A DNA stretch of 64,000 nt from Ligilactobacillus salitolerans (GTDB lineage Bacteria > Bacillota > Bacilli > Lactobacillales > Lactobacillaceae), in assembly GCF_003864415.1 (NCBI RefSeq), contig NZ_BFFP01000007.1:20118-84117 (forward strand), written 5' to 3'. Positions 15,524-23,439 of the stretch are shown in pieces; the first letter of the stretch is position 1; each line of letters opens with the position of its first letter. The notes under the pieces were generated by a model, which made no database searches, was not told the DNA's origin, and saw nothing but the letters and a program-made list of their open reading frames with translations. A program made the position numbers and the translations under genes.

Positions 15524-17248
15524 ATGAAGCAAGAAACGATGATCTCACTGCAGGATGTGAGTTTTCAGTACCGTAATCAAACTGAACCGACTTTAAAGCA
15601 CATCGATCTGGAAGTTTGCCGCGGTCATAAAGTTTTGTTGACCGGTCCTTCCGGTTCAGGTAAATCGACTCTAGGTAATTTACTCAATGGTGTGATCCCC
15701 GAAGAATTTCCTGGTGAACTGACTGGTCAGATCACGATCAACGGACATGCCGTTTCAGAGCTTGATCTGACGAGCCTTTCCTTTGAAGTAGGGACAGTTC
15801 TGCAAGATCCAGACGCGCAGTTTGTCGCTCTAACTGTTGCTGAGGATATGGCATTCGCCCTAGAAAATGACGCACAGCCGGTTTCCAAGCTCCATGCGCG
15901 GGTCAAGGAATGGGCGGAGATCTTGAAAATGCCGCAGCTTTTGGACCAAAAGCCCCAGGAACTTTCCGGCGGGCAAAAACAGCGGGTCGCCTTGGCTGGT
16001 GTGTTGATCGATAATGAGCCAATTCTACTTTTAGATGAACCGCTGGCTAACCTTGATCCGGCCGCCGGACGTGCATCTCTGGAACTGCTTGATACCCTGG
16101 CAAAGGAGCGCAATTTGACGGTGCTTGTGATCGATCATCGCATCGAGGAAGCCTTGCAAATTCATTTTGACAAATTAGTGGTTTTGGCTGAAGGAGAAAT
16201 TGTCGCTAACGACTCTCCCGATGAAGTGCTGCGCAGTGATGTCTTGCTGCGCAATGGTTTGCGTGAACCGCTATACGTGACAGCACTAAAAGATGCCGCT
16301 GTGGATCTCGCTGCTTTAAGTGATTTAGACGATCTTTTAGGTTTGCAGCTGGAAACAAAAGCGCAAAAAAAACTGCATTCTTGGCAAGCCCAACTGCCGG
16401 CTCCAAGCGCCAAAGAAAAGGGAGCACCTTTATTGAGCGGGCGTGGTTTGACTTTTGGCTATCCTGGCAAACCCGCGATTTTTCAAGACTTCGATTTTGA
16501 GATCCAAACAGGCGAAATGGCGGCCTTGGTCGGACAAAATGGGACCGGCAAAACGACCCTGATCAACTTGATCACGGGTTTCTTAAAACCGCAAGCCGGT
16601 TCTTTGACCTTAGCCGGCCGGCCACTTTTAGATTTGTCTGTCAAAGAACGAGCCGAAAAAATCGGCTATGTCTTGCAAGATCCCAATCAGATGATCTCGA
16701 AAACGAACGTTTCAGATGAAATCGCACTGGGCCTGGTTTTGCGTGGTGTCCCGGCAGCAGAACAAACCGCTCGTTTGGAAAAAATTCTTCGTGTGACTGG
16801 CCTTTACCCTTACCGCCATTGGCCAATTTCTGCGCTGAGTTTTGGACAGAAAAAAAGGGTCACAATTGCTTCGGTCTTGGTTCTAGAACCGCAAGTTCTG
16901 ATCTTAGATGAGCCGACTGCCGGTCAGGACCTGGCACATTACGCCAAAATGATGGACTTTTTACGGTTGATGAACGAGCAGCTGGGGGTGACAGTTTTAA
17001 TGGTCACGCACGATATGAATTTGATGCTGAGTTATGCTGATCGCGCCCTTGTCTTGGATCAAGGACAGCTCTTGGCTCAGGCCGCGCCAGCACAAGTTTT
17101 AACTGATGCTCAGCTCATTAAACGAGCCCATTTATCGCAGCTTAGCCTGCAGGTGCTCGCTAACAAAAGCGGCATTACTGACGCGATCGGTTTTGCCGAA
17201 AAATTCACCATTCATGAAAGGAGCAAGGATAATGCACGCAGAGCTTGA
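15524..17248 (+). CDS. ECF transporter energizing ATPase, fused EcfA-EcfA'
   Basis: A 574-residue fusion of two ABC ATPase domains of the YkoD type. The first domain has Walker A GPSGSGKST (about 40), signature LSGGQKQRV (about 146) and Walker B ILLLDEPLANLD (about 167). The second has Walker A GQNGTGKTT (about 340), signature LSFGQKKRV (about 442) and Walker B VLILDEPTAGQD (about 461). Both sites look competent, although the second signature has Phe in place of the usual Gly. It powers import through the adjacent S and T subunits. The gene starts 3 bp after the S-component gene and overlaps the EcfT gene by 17 bp, so the three are translationally coupled. Confidence 0.92.
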   Translation: MKQETMISLQDVSFQYRNQTEPTLKHIDLEVCRGHKVLLTGPSGSGKSTLGNLLNGVIPEEFPGELTGQITINGHAVSELDLTSLSFEVGTVLQDPDAQFVALTVAEDMAFALENDAQPVSKLHARVKEWAEILKMPQLLDQKPQELSGGQKQRVALAGVLIDNEPILLLDEPLANLDPAAGRASLELLDTLAKERNLTVLVIDHRIEEALQIHFDKLVVLAEGEIVANDSPDEVLRSDVLLRNGLREPLYVTALKDAAVDLAALSDLDDLLGLQLETKAQKKLHSWQAQLPAPSAKEKGAPLLSGRGLTFGYPGKPAIFQDFDFEIQTGEMAALVGQNGTGKTTLINLITGFLKPQAGSLTLAGRPLLDLSVKERAEKIGYVLQDPNQMISKTNVSDEIALGLVLRGVPAAEQTARLEKILRVTGLYPYRHWPISALSFGQKKRVTIASVLVLEPQVLILDEPTAGQDLAHYAKMMDFLRLMNEQLGVTVLMVTHDMNLMLSYADRALVLDQGQLLAQAAPAQVLTDAQLIKRAHLSQLSLQVLANKSGITDAIGFAEKFTIHERSKDNARRA

Positions 17249-18047
17249 AAAGCAAGGACCCTGGATCAGCCGGCTCTCCGGTACGACTAAAATCGTGCTT
17301 CTGCTGGCTTTATCCGCGATCGGGATGGTGAGTTATGATACGCGTTACCTGGTTGTGCTGACGATTTTTGCGCTGATATTTTTCTACTCGGCGCGTTTAA
17401 AGTGGCGGCAAATCAAGGCTTTGGTCTACGCCATCGTTGGTTTTACCTTGCTGAATCTAGTGCTAGTTTATATTTTTAGCCCCCAGTATGGTACCCAGAT
17501 CTATGGTTCCAGTCATATTTTGTTCGGGAGCGGCTTTTTAGCTGTCACAGCGGAGGAACTGTTCTATCTATTGAATATGACGCTCAAGTATATTTTTATC
17601 GTGCCGCTGATCTTGGCTTTCCTCTATACGACAGATCCGTCCGAATTAGCCGCCGGCATGAATAAAATTAAGATCCCTTATAAGGTCTGCTATGCCGTTG
17701 AGTTGTCATTGCGTTATATTCCGGATTTTTTGCGTGAATATCGCCAAATTAGTTTCGCACAACAGGCACGCGGTCTGGAAATTTCCAAAAAAGCTAATTT
17801 ATGGCAGCGCGTCAAAGGAAGCTCGCAGATTTTGATCCCGCTGGTTTTCTCTTCTTTAGACCGGATCGAGGTCACGACGCGGGCGATGCGTTTGCGCCGC
17901 TTTGGTACACAAAAGAAACGTTCTTGGTACAAAGCCCATCCTTTATCCAAATTGGATTGGTTTTTGCTAGGGGTAACGGCACTTTTAGTGGTCTGCGGTA
18001 TTTGGTTATTCCAGGTCGATCAAGGACGTTATTACGATCCTTTTTGA
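17232..18047 (+). CDS. ecfT: ECF transporter transmembrane component EcfT
   Basis: The membrane coupling subunit of the ECF importer, 271 residues with about five hydrophobic segments. The coupling-helix motifs that contact the two ATPase domains are visible: FAQQARGLEIS (about 176) and TTRAMRLRRFGT (about 217). ATG at 17232 follows GAAAGGAGC and overlaps the end of the ATPase gene. A longer open frame upstream is inside the ATPase gene and is rejected. An A/T-rich terminator follows at about 18129. Confidence 0.9.
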   Translation: MHAELEKQGPWISRLSGTTKIVLLLALSAIGMVSYDTRYLVVLTIFALIFFYSARLKWRQIKALVYAIVGFTLLNLVLVYIFSPQYGTQIYGSSHILFGSGFLAVTAEELFYLLNMTLKYIFIVPLILAFLYTTDPSELAAGMNKIKIPYKVCYAVELSLRYIPDFLREYRQISFAQQARGLEISKKANLWQRVKGSSQILIPLVFSSLDRIEVTTRAMRLRRFGTQKKRSWYKAHPLSKLDWFLLGVTALLVVCGIWLFQVDQGRYYDPF

Positions 18048-18409
18048 CTCCTAAAGCGTCAAGAAAAACTCTGATTTTTTAAAAAAAATCACATAAAATT
18101 ACTTTTTTAAAATATTTTTTGTAATATTAGGGCCTTTAAGGCTCTTTTTTGTTATAAATGAAATGTTTGCCTGAAAGCTAGTAACAACGCCTTTTTGCCA
18201 AACCGGCTAAGAGGTAGGCGGTGGAAAATTATTACGAAATGTTGCAAAAAAATGCTTTCTTTGCAAAATATCTGGATTTAGTAAAGACTTTGGAATTTTA
18301 ATGTTACATTGTTTCGCTATACTAAGTGGCATTGAGCGATACGAATGTGTGGCAGGCGTGGGGATCTGTCACTAGGAAAAAGTAATTATTATAGGAGTGG
18401 ACATAGATT
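18048..18409. other. Intergenic region upstream of the LysM gene
   Basis: 362 bp without a gene. It holds a small terminator (AGGGCCTTTAAGGCTCTTTTTT, 18129-18151) and a TATACT (18318-18323) that may be the LysM-gene -10. About 80 nt of leader follows, ending in AGGAG (18393-18397). The repeated ATGCTTTCTTTGCAAAA stretch near 18253 has no assigned role. No riboswitch could be recognised with confidence. Confidence 0.4.
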
Positions 18410-19042
18410 ATGGATATGAAGAAGACAATGCTTTCTGTTACAGCCGCAGCAGGTTTACTTACAGCGGGATCCATCGCAGCGAACGCCGATACAGTTACCG
18501 TAAAACCTGGTGATACAGTTTCCGGGATCGCTGCTGCACATAATACGACAGTTGCTGCAATCGAAAAAGCTAACAAATTGGCCGATGTGAACTTTATCTT
18601 GCCTGGTCAAAAATTAGATATTGATGCAGAAGGCAATGTGACTGTTGAAGCACAACCTCAAGCAACTCAATCTGTTCAAGCACAGGCACCAGTGCAACAA
18701 GCACCGGTTCAGACTCAAGCTCCTGTTCAACAGAAGGCAGCTTCAACTTATCATGCAACAAAAGCTTATACTCAAAAGGCACAAACAACAACGCAAAGCA
18801 GCGTTAGCTTGTCTGGCTCAGAAACAGCAGCACGTCAATTTATCATGGCACGTGAATCAGGCGGCAATTACAATGCCAACAACAGGGGCAAGTACATTGG
18901 TGCTTACCAGTTGTCAGCTGATAAGTTGAACGGCGACTACTCCAGAGCTAACCAGGATCGTGTGGCTAACCAATATGTTCAAAGCAGATACGGTTCATGG
19001 GTCAACGCACAAAAATACTGGAACCAGCATCATTCATACTAA
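18410..19042 (+). CDS. Secreted LysM protein with Apf-like C-terminal domain
   Basis: An exported peptidoglycan-binding protein of 210 residues. The signal peptide covers residues 1-27, ending SIAANA before DTVTV. A LysM domain follows (TVTVKPGDTVSGIAAAHNTT to LPGQKLDID, about 28-73), then a Gln/Ala/Pro-rich spacer (80-135), then a C-terminal domain of about 70 residues. That domain contains MARESGGNYNANN, YIGAYQLS and YGSWVNAQKYWNQHHSY and resembles the aggregation-promoting-factor and transglycosylase-like domains of lactobacilli. LysM holds it on the wall; the C-terminal part may cut glycan or promote aggregation. Codons are biased as in highly expressed genes. ATG at 18410 follows AGGAG. 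Confidence 0.88.
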   Translation: MDMKKTMLSVTAAAGLLTAGSIAANADTVTVKPGDTVSGIAAAHNTTVAAIEKANKLADVNFILPGQKLDIDAEGNVTVEAQPQATQSVQAQAPVQQAPVQTQAPVQQKAASTYHATKAYTQKAQTTTQSSVSLSGSETAARQFIMARESGGNYNANNRGKYIGAYQLSADKLNGDYSRANQDRVANQYVQSRYGSWVNAQKYWNQHHSY

Positions 19043-19061
19043 AATTAATTAAATTAGATAT

Positions 19062-19098
19062 TACAGGGCACGGCTTCGGATGAGGTCGTGCTTTTTTG
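19062..19098 (+). terminator. Intrinsic terminator of the LysM gene
   Basis: GGGCACG pairs with CGTGC around a GGCTTCGGATGAGGT loop region, followed by six T. Confidence 0.75.
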
Positions 19099-19138
19099 AG
19101 TTCAGTTTAGCTGTTTCTGGTAAAATCAGTGTTTGCGA

Positions 19139-19283
19139 AAAGTAGGCGGAGAAAAGCAGCTAAACTCCTCCAAGATGAGCGAAGTAGGCGGAGAAAAACG
19201 GCTAAACTTCTCCAAGATGTACGGAGTAGGTGGAGAATAACAGCTAAACTCGCGTAAGTCAGTCAAAGTAACGCGAGTTTAGC
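19139..19283. repeat. Family A tandem hairpin array A3 (42-bp period)
   Basis: Three 42-bp units begin AGTAGGCGGAGAA at 19141, 19183 and 19225. GGAGAA pairs with TTCTCC, or GGAG with CTCC, inside each. The array is closed by the unit CTCGCGT...ACGCGAG at 19249-19277, which also occurs next to array A1. It lies between the LysM terminator and queG. No coding sequence was seen. Confidence 0.82.
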
Positions 19284-19401
19284 CGGACATAACTTTTTGC
19301 TTGAACAGCGAGTGAATTTTTGCAAGAAATATTTTAATTTTTGTGGATTTCCATTGTATAATTAGCCTATAAGGCACTACATAATACGAGGAGGTGGGCA
19401 G

Positions 19402-20562
19402 ATGGCAAATGCAGCACTAAAAGAGCAGATCATCGCAGCTAGTCAGAAGATCGGCATCGATAAGATCGGCTTTACAACTGCCGACGATTTTGAACATCTT
19501 CGCCCCAGTTTAGTTGCCCAGAAAGCCGCGGGGCATACTTCGGGATTTGAACACCAGAATTTAGATGAACGGCTTGATCCTGCCTTGATCTTTGACCAGC
19601 CGCGGTCGATCATTGCGATCGCGCTGGCTTACCCGACTAAATTACAGCAAAGACCGCCAAAGACTAAGTACAAGCGGGGACACTTCGCGCGAGCTTCATG
19701 GGGAAACGACTATCACGATATTTTGCGCCAGAAGATGGCTGATTTGATCGAGCAGATCAAGGTGCTCGCCGGAGAGCAAGTTACTTTTAAACCGATGGTC
19801 GACACGGGTGAGCTGATCGATGTTGCTGTTGCTCAGCGCGCGGGTCTGGGTTTTATCGGCAAAAATGGTCTGCTGATCACCGAAGAATTCGGCTCATTTG
19901 TATACTTAGGCGAGATCATTACCAACATTGAATTTGAACCTGATCAGCCGCAAGAAAGTCAGTGCGGTGACTGTACGCGCTGCATTGATTACTGTCCGCC
20001 AGGGGCTTTACTGGGTGATGGCCGTTTGGATGCCCAGAAATGTTTATCATACCAGACGCAAACCAAGGGTTTGATGGATGAACAGTATCGCCCGCTGATC
20101 CGCAATGTGATCTACGGGTGTGATATCTGTCAAATGGTCTGTCCGTTCAATCGGGGCAAGAATTTCCATTTTCATCCTGAAATGGAACCCGATCCAGACA
20201 AAGTTTCGCCTGAATTAGTGCCGCTCTTGACGATCTCTAACAAGCAATTTAAAGCAGAATTCGGCCCGATGGCGGGTTCGTGGCGGGGTAAAAAGCCTTT
20301 GCAGCGCAATGCCCTGATCGCCTTAGCGAACCTCGGCGACCGCAGCGCGATCCCCGAAATCCTGCAGGTGGTCGAACAAGACCCGCGTCCTGTGATCAGA
20401 GCGACGGGCGCCTATGCACTTGGTCGTTTGGTACGTGACTACAATCCTGAAATTAGCGGCTTTTTGCAGCAAAAACTGCAGCAAGAAGAGGATGCTGGGT
20501 TAGCAGACGAGTATTTGCGTGAGTATCGGGCGGCGATCCGCAAAATTAATGCATTACAATAA
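19402..20562 (+). CDS. queG: Epoxyqueuosine reductase
   Basis: A cobalamin- and 4Fe-4S-dependent cytoplasmic enzyme that reduces epoxyqueuosine to queuosine in tRNA, the last step of queuosine synthesis. The 386-residue protein has the DUF1730 N-terminal domain. Two ferredoxin-type clusters follow: [12 protein letters not shown] (about 194), completed by the Cys of CLSYQ, and CDICQMVCP (about 239). HEAT-like repeats are at the C-terminus (about 300-355). ATG at 19402 follows GAGGAGGTGGG. The DUF4430 lipoprotein gene starts 21 bp downstream, suggesting co-transcription. The enzyme needs B12, which this kind of organism usually has to import. Confidence 0.95.
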   Translation: MANAALKEQIIAASQKIGIDKIGFTTADDFEHLRPSLVAQKAAGHTSGFEHQNLDERLDPALIFDQPRSIIAIALAYPTKLQQRPPKTKYKRGHFARASWGNDYHDILRQKMADLIEQIKVLAGEQVTFKPMVDTGELIDVAVAQRAGLGFIGKNGLLITEEFGSFVYLGEIITNIEFEPDQPQESQCGDCTRCIDYCPPGALLGDGRLDAQKCLSYQTQTKGLMDEQYRPLIRNVIYGCDICQMVCPFNRGKNFHFHPEMEPDPDKVSPELVPLLTISNKQFKAEFGPMAGSWRGKKPLQRNALIALANLGDRSAIPEILQVVEQDPRPVIRATGAYALGRLVRDYNPEISGFLQQKLQQEEDAGLADEYLREYRAAIRKINALQ

Positions 20563-20583
20563 CATCGAAGGAGCTGGGGGAGC

Positions 20584-20958
20584 TTGAATAAAAAAATTGT
20601 TTTAGTAATGGGATTGTTGATGGCATTGCTTTTGACGGGTTGCGCTAATACTGGGCAAGAACAGGATCCTAATCAAGCGCGGGTGGTTTATCAGCTGAAG
20701 TCAGGCGATAAGAAACTTGCACAAAAGAAGATCACCGTTGAAAAAGGCTCCAAGGTAGTGACTGGTTTGAAAAAAGCCTGGTCGGTCAAATTACAAAACG
20801 GGATGGTCACGCAAATCGATGGGCACGCGCAAGACCCTGACCGTGATCGTTATTGGACCTATGAAATTAATGGCAAGGAAGCCAAGAAAGGTGTTAACCA
20901 GCAAAAGGTTTACGATCAAGATAAAATTGTTTTTACTCTGAAAGATATTTCGCAATAA
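20584..20958 (+). CDS. DUF4430 lipoprotein
   Basis: A surface lipoprotein of 124 residues. It has a basic start, a hydrophobic stretch, then a lipobox LLLTGCANTG with Cys at about 19 for lipid anchoring. The rest is a DUF4430 domain with SGDKKLAQKKITVEKG, the diagnostic YWTYEINGKEAKKG (about 88-101) and DQDKIVFTLKD. This domain resembles the C-terminal domain of transcobalamin-like proteins and is often linked to cobalamin capture. The TTG start at 20584 follows GAAGGAGC and GGGGGAG. It is operonic with queG, whose cofactor is cobalamin. A ligand-presenting role for a B12 importer is inference. Confidence 0.82.
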   Translation: MNKKIVLVMGLLMALLLTGCANTGQEQDPNQARVVYQLKSGDKKLAQKKITVEKGSKVVTGLKKAWSVKLQNGMVTQIDGHAQDPDRDRYWTYEINGKEAKKGVNQQKVYDQDKIVFTLKDISQ

Positions 20959-20967
20959 TTCATTCGA

Positions 20968-21004
20968 TCATGTTAGCCTTTTTGCTGCTAACATGATTTT
21001 TTTG
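20968..21004 (+). terminator. Intrinsic terminator of queG-DUF4430
   Basis: ATCATGTTAGC pairs with GCTAACATGAT, followed by seven T. Confidence 0.92.
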
Positions 21005-21079
21005 AGTTCTTTTTTTTGAAAAAAATGAGGCTTTAGTATTAAATGAAGGTAGTTTTTAGCATAAGGAAGGGATGGTGGC

Positions 21080-21799
21080 GTGAGCGTGATTACGATTGAA
21101 GGACCGATCGCGGCCGGTAAAACAAGTTTGACCGAACTGTTAAGCACTCGTTTAAATAGTACCCCGTTTTATGAACCGGTCTCCGACAATCCGGTCCTGC
21201 CGCTTTTTTACCAAGGCAACAAGGCTGTCGCTGCGGGCAAATGGAAGACGAACCCGTATGCTTTTTTGCTGCAGATTTTCTTTTTGAACCGCCGATTTAA
21301 GATGATCAAGCAGGCTTTTGCTGAAGCTAACAATGTTTTGGATCGTTCGATCTATACCGACGCGCTCTTTTGCAAGATGAATTATGAGCGGGGCAACATG
21401 ACTAAAGTCGAGTGGGAAACCTACCAGGAATTGCTGGCCAATATGTTAGAGGAACTGCCAAATGCAGCCCACAAGAAGGCTCCAGATCTGATGATCTATA
21501 TCGATGTTTCTTATGAAACGATGCTGCACCGTATTAAGTTACGGGGGCGCGATTATGAGCTGCCCGCCCAAGATCCCAGCCTGGAAAGCTACTACCAGGA
21601 CCTGCTTGAACGCTACCGGAGCTTTAAAAAGGGGTATCAGACTTCTCCCTTGCTGGTCTTAGATGGTGATCGTTATGATTTTGTCCATCAGCCAGCCCAG
21701 CGAGACGCGGTGCTCAGACAAATTTATACCAAATTAGCTCGTTTAGGCCAGCTCTCTGACCAAGAACACGAACATTTACTGGAAGAATTAACAAACTAA
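21080..21799 (+). CDS. Deoxynucleoside kinase
   Basis: Phosphorylates deoxyadenosine, deoxyguanosine or deoxycytidine in nucleoside salvage, which is important in lactobacilli. The 239-residue protein has the P-loop GPIAAGKTS at residues 8-16 and the catalytic DRSIYTDALF (about 89). An Arg-rich lid, LRGRDYE (about 154), and the LLVLDGDRYDF end are also present. GTG at 21080 is the likely start, with GGAAGGGATGG upstream; GTG at 21086 is possible. It is monocistronic. Specificity between the dAK, dGK and dCK types cannot be read from the sequence. Confidence 0.9.
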   Translation: MSVITIEGPIAAGKTSLTELLSTRLNSTPFYEPVSDNPVLPLFYQGNKAVAAGKWKTNPYAFLLQIFFLNRRFKMIKQAFAEANNVLDRSIYTDALFCKMNYERGNMTKVEWETYQELLANMLEELPNAAHKKAPDLMIYIDVSYETMLHRIKLRGRDYELPAQDPSLESYYQDLLERYRSFKKGYQTSPLLVLDGDRYDFVHQPAQRDAVLRQIYTKLARLGQLSDQEHEHLLEELTN

Positions 21800-21900
21800 A
21801 TATTTGAATTTAGGCTTACTATTTGTTAGAATTATTAAAATCAAAATACAAAAAGAAATTTGATCATAGTATCACAGATAAAAAAGGGGAGGTCTTTTAG

Positions 21901-22398
21901 ATGGCGATGGATGCGAAAAAAGCTTTGGGTGCCGGGATCGCTGCCGGGTTGATCTCGGGGTTAGTCAAGTTAGGTTGGGAGAATGTGCTGCCGCCTCGGA
22001 CTGCAGACCGTGACGCGGAAAACCCGCCGTACAAAACAATGAAGCTGCTGGGTGTTCCAGACAAATTGATCCACCAGAAATATCATTTTTCAGGGCACGA
22101 AATTGAATGGCCAGGATTTATCATTCATTTTGGCTTCTCAGCTTCATTTGCAGCTTTATATGAATTGCTGCGGCATAAATATCCGGCGATCGCCAAGGAT
22201 CACGGGACCTTGTACGGGATCGGGGTCTGGGCAGCTTTCCACTTAGGTGTCATGCCTGCGCTGAATGTTGTGCCTTCTGCCAAAGATCAGCCTAAAGACG
22301 AGCATGTTTCAGAATTATTGGGGCATATGGTCTGGATGTGGACCAATGATTTGGTCGGCAAAAAAATTTATGCTGAATTAACAAATAAAAAAGATTAG
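21901..22398 (+). CDS. YagU-like DUF1440 membrane protein
   Basis: A 165-residue inner-membrane protein of the YagU/DUF1440 family, linked in E. coli to acid tolerance. The N-terminal helix ALGAGIAAGLISGLVKLGWE with following LPPR (about residues 8-33), FIIHFGFSASFAALYEL (about 75) and YGIGVWAAFHLGVMPAL (about 103) agree with the family. HVSELLGHMVWMW is near the C-terminus. ATG follows GGGGAGG. It is a single gene with its own terminator (22428-22460). Confidence 0.82.
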   Translation: MAMDAKKALGAGIAAGLISGLVKLGWENVLPPRTADRDAENPPYKTMKLLGVPDKLIHQKYHFSGHEIEWPGFIIHFGFSASFAALYELLRHKYPAIAKDHGTLYGIGVWAAFHLGVMPALNVVPSAKDQPKDEHVSELLGHMVWMWTNDLVGKKIYAELTNKKD

Positions 22399-22427
22399 GC
22401 AAAGTTCTTGCCACAGTAAAGTAAGGT

Positions 22428-22463
22428 CCGGGAATTTTAGCTGGTTCCCGGATCTTTTGGGTA
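22428..22463 (+). terminator. Intrinsic terminator of the yagU-like gene
   Basis: TCCGGGAA pairs with TTCCCGGA, then TCTTTT. Confidence 0.8.
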
Positions 22464-22496
22464 AAAAATGGACGGGACAAAGGCAACCTATGTTTT

Positions 22497-22520
22497 GTAG
22501 TCGAGCTGCGCATGGCAGAG
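22497..22520. repeat. 5' fragment of a family B repeat
   Basis: GTAGTCGAGCTGCGCATGGC is the start of a family B unit, but after about 24 bp it switches to the family A array. The matching 3' end is missing here. Confidence 0.6.
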
Positions 22521-22850
22521 TATGAAAGAGGTGAACGGCTCTGCCGTTACTTCAAGAAAGTTATGTCCGAGCTCGCCAGCTCGGCCGTTACTTTGAGAAA
22601 CTTATGTCCGAGCTCGCCAGCTCGGCCGTTACTTTGGGAAACTTATGTCCGAGCTCGCCAGGTCGGCCGTTACTTTGAGAAAGTTATGTCCGAGCTCGCC
22701 GGCTCGGCCGTTACTTTGAGAAACTTATGTCCGAGCTCGCCAGCTCGGCCGTTACTTTGAGAAACTTATGTCCGAGCTCGCCAGCTCGGCCGTTACTTTG
22801 AGAAACTTATGTCCGAGATAGCTGGCTCTGCCGCTACTTTGGGAAACTTG
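22521..22850. repeat. Family A tandem hairpin array A4 (41-bp period)
   Basis: About eight units with an exact 41-bp period (TTATGTCCG at 22561, 22602, 22643, 22684, 22725, 22766, 22807). Each contains CCGAGCT-CGCC-AGCTCGG, extended by partial AAACTTATG/CGTTACTTT pairing. The array sits between a 5' fragment and a 3' fragment of family B. The open frames that run through it are artefacts. Confidence 0.92.
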
Positions 22851-23420
22851 AGTCAGAAGCAGGCTCAATGTCACTAAAAAATCCAAAAGCAGCTAATTTT
22901 TTAGCTCACTTGCTTCGCTCTGTGTTGTAGTTGAGCTCCGCAGCGCAAGAGATTCCGCCTATCCAACTCCAGGCTCATGGTGCAAAGCGCGCACCATGAG
23001 TCTGGAGTCCGATAGTGCTCATCTCTTAAACGCGCTGCGTCGCTCTGTTTTGTAGTCGAGCTCCAGCAAGCAGAAAGCTGCGTCTAGCTAACTTCGTCAT
23101 CATAGTACAAATCTCGCACTATGGTGCCAAAGTCTGCTAGTGCTCACTTTCTCCCGCTTGCTTCCGCTCTGTTTTGTAATCGAGCTTCGTGAGGCAGAAG
23201 ATTGCGCCTAACCAACTTCAGTCAATAATGCTGGAAAACGCATCATTGACTGAAGTCCGTTAGTGCTTGTCTTCTGGGCGCCTCGCTTCCGCTCTGTTTA
23301 GTAGTCGAGCTCCGCGAAACAGAAAGCTGCGCTTATCCAACTTCAGGCAATTATTGCCAAGACCGCAATACTTGCCTAAAGTCCGATAATGCTCACTTTC
23401 TCCCGTTTCGCTTCGCTCTG
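22851..23420. repeat. Family B long-hairpin array B1 (about 125-bp period)
   Basis: A truncated 3' fragment (to about 22925) is followed by four full units starting at 22927, 23052, 23176 and 23301. Each folds as one long imperfect hairpin. In the last unit CGAAAC/GTTTCG, AGAAAG/CTTTCT, TTATC/GATAA, AGGCAA/TTGCCT and TATTGC/GCAATA pair in nested order. Stem sequences differ between copies while pairing is kept. Each unit ends GCTCTGTTTT or similar. The array stops 19 nt before the next start codon. Confidence 0.92.
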
Positions 23421-23439
23421 TTTTTTCTTGGAGGTTAAT

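Noticed and set aside
18048..18409. ydaO/c-di-AMP riboswitch before the LysM gene
   Set aside because: The context is typical, but I could not find the conserved core sequence blocks by eye.
22512..22760. Open frame across repeat array A4
   Set aside because: It is read through 41-bp tandem repeats, with no ribosome binding site at a sensible distance and a repetitive product. The same applies to the frames at 32172-32372, 40040-40261, 50643-50903 and 58151-58704.
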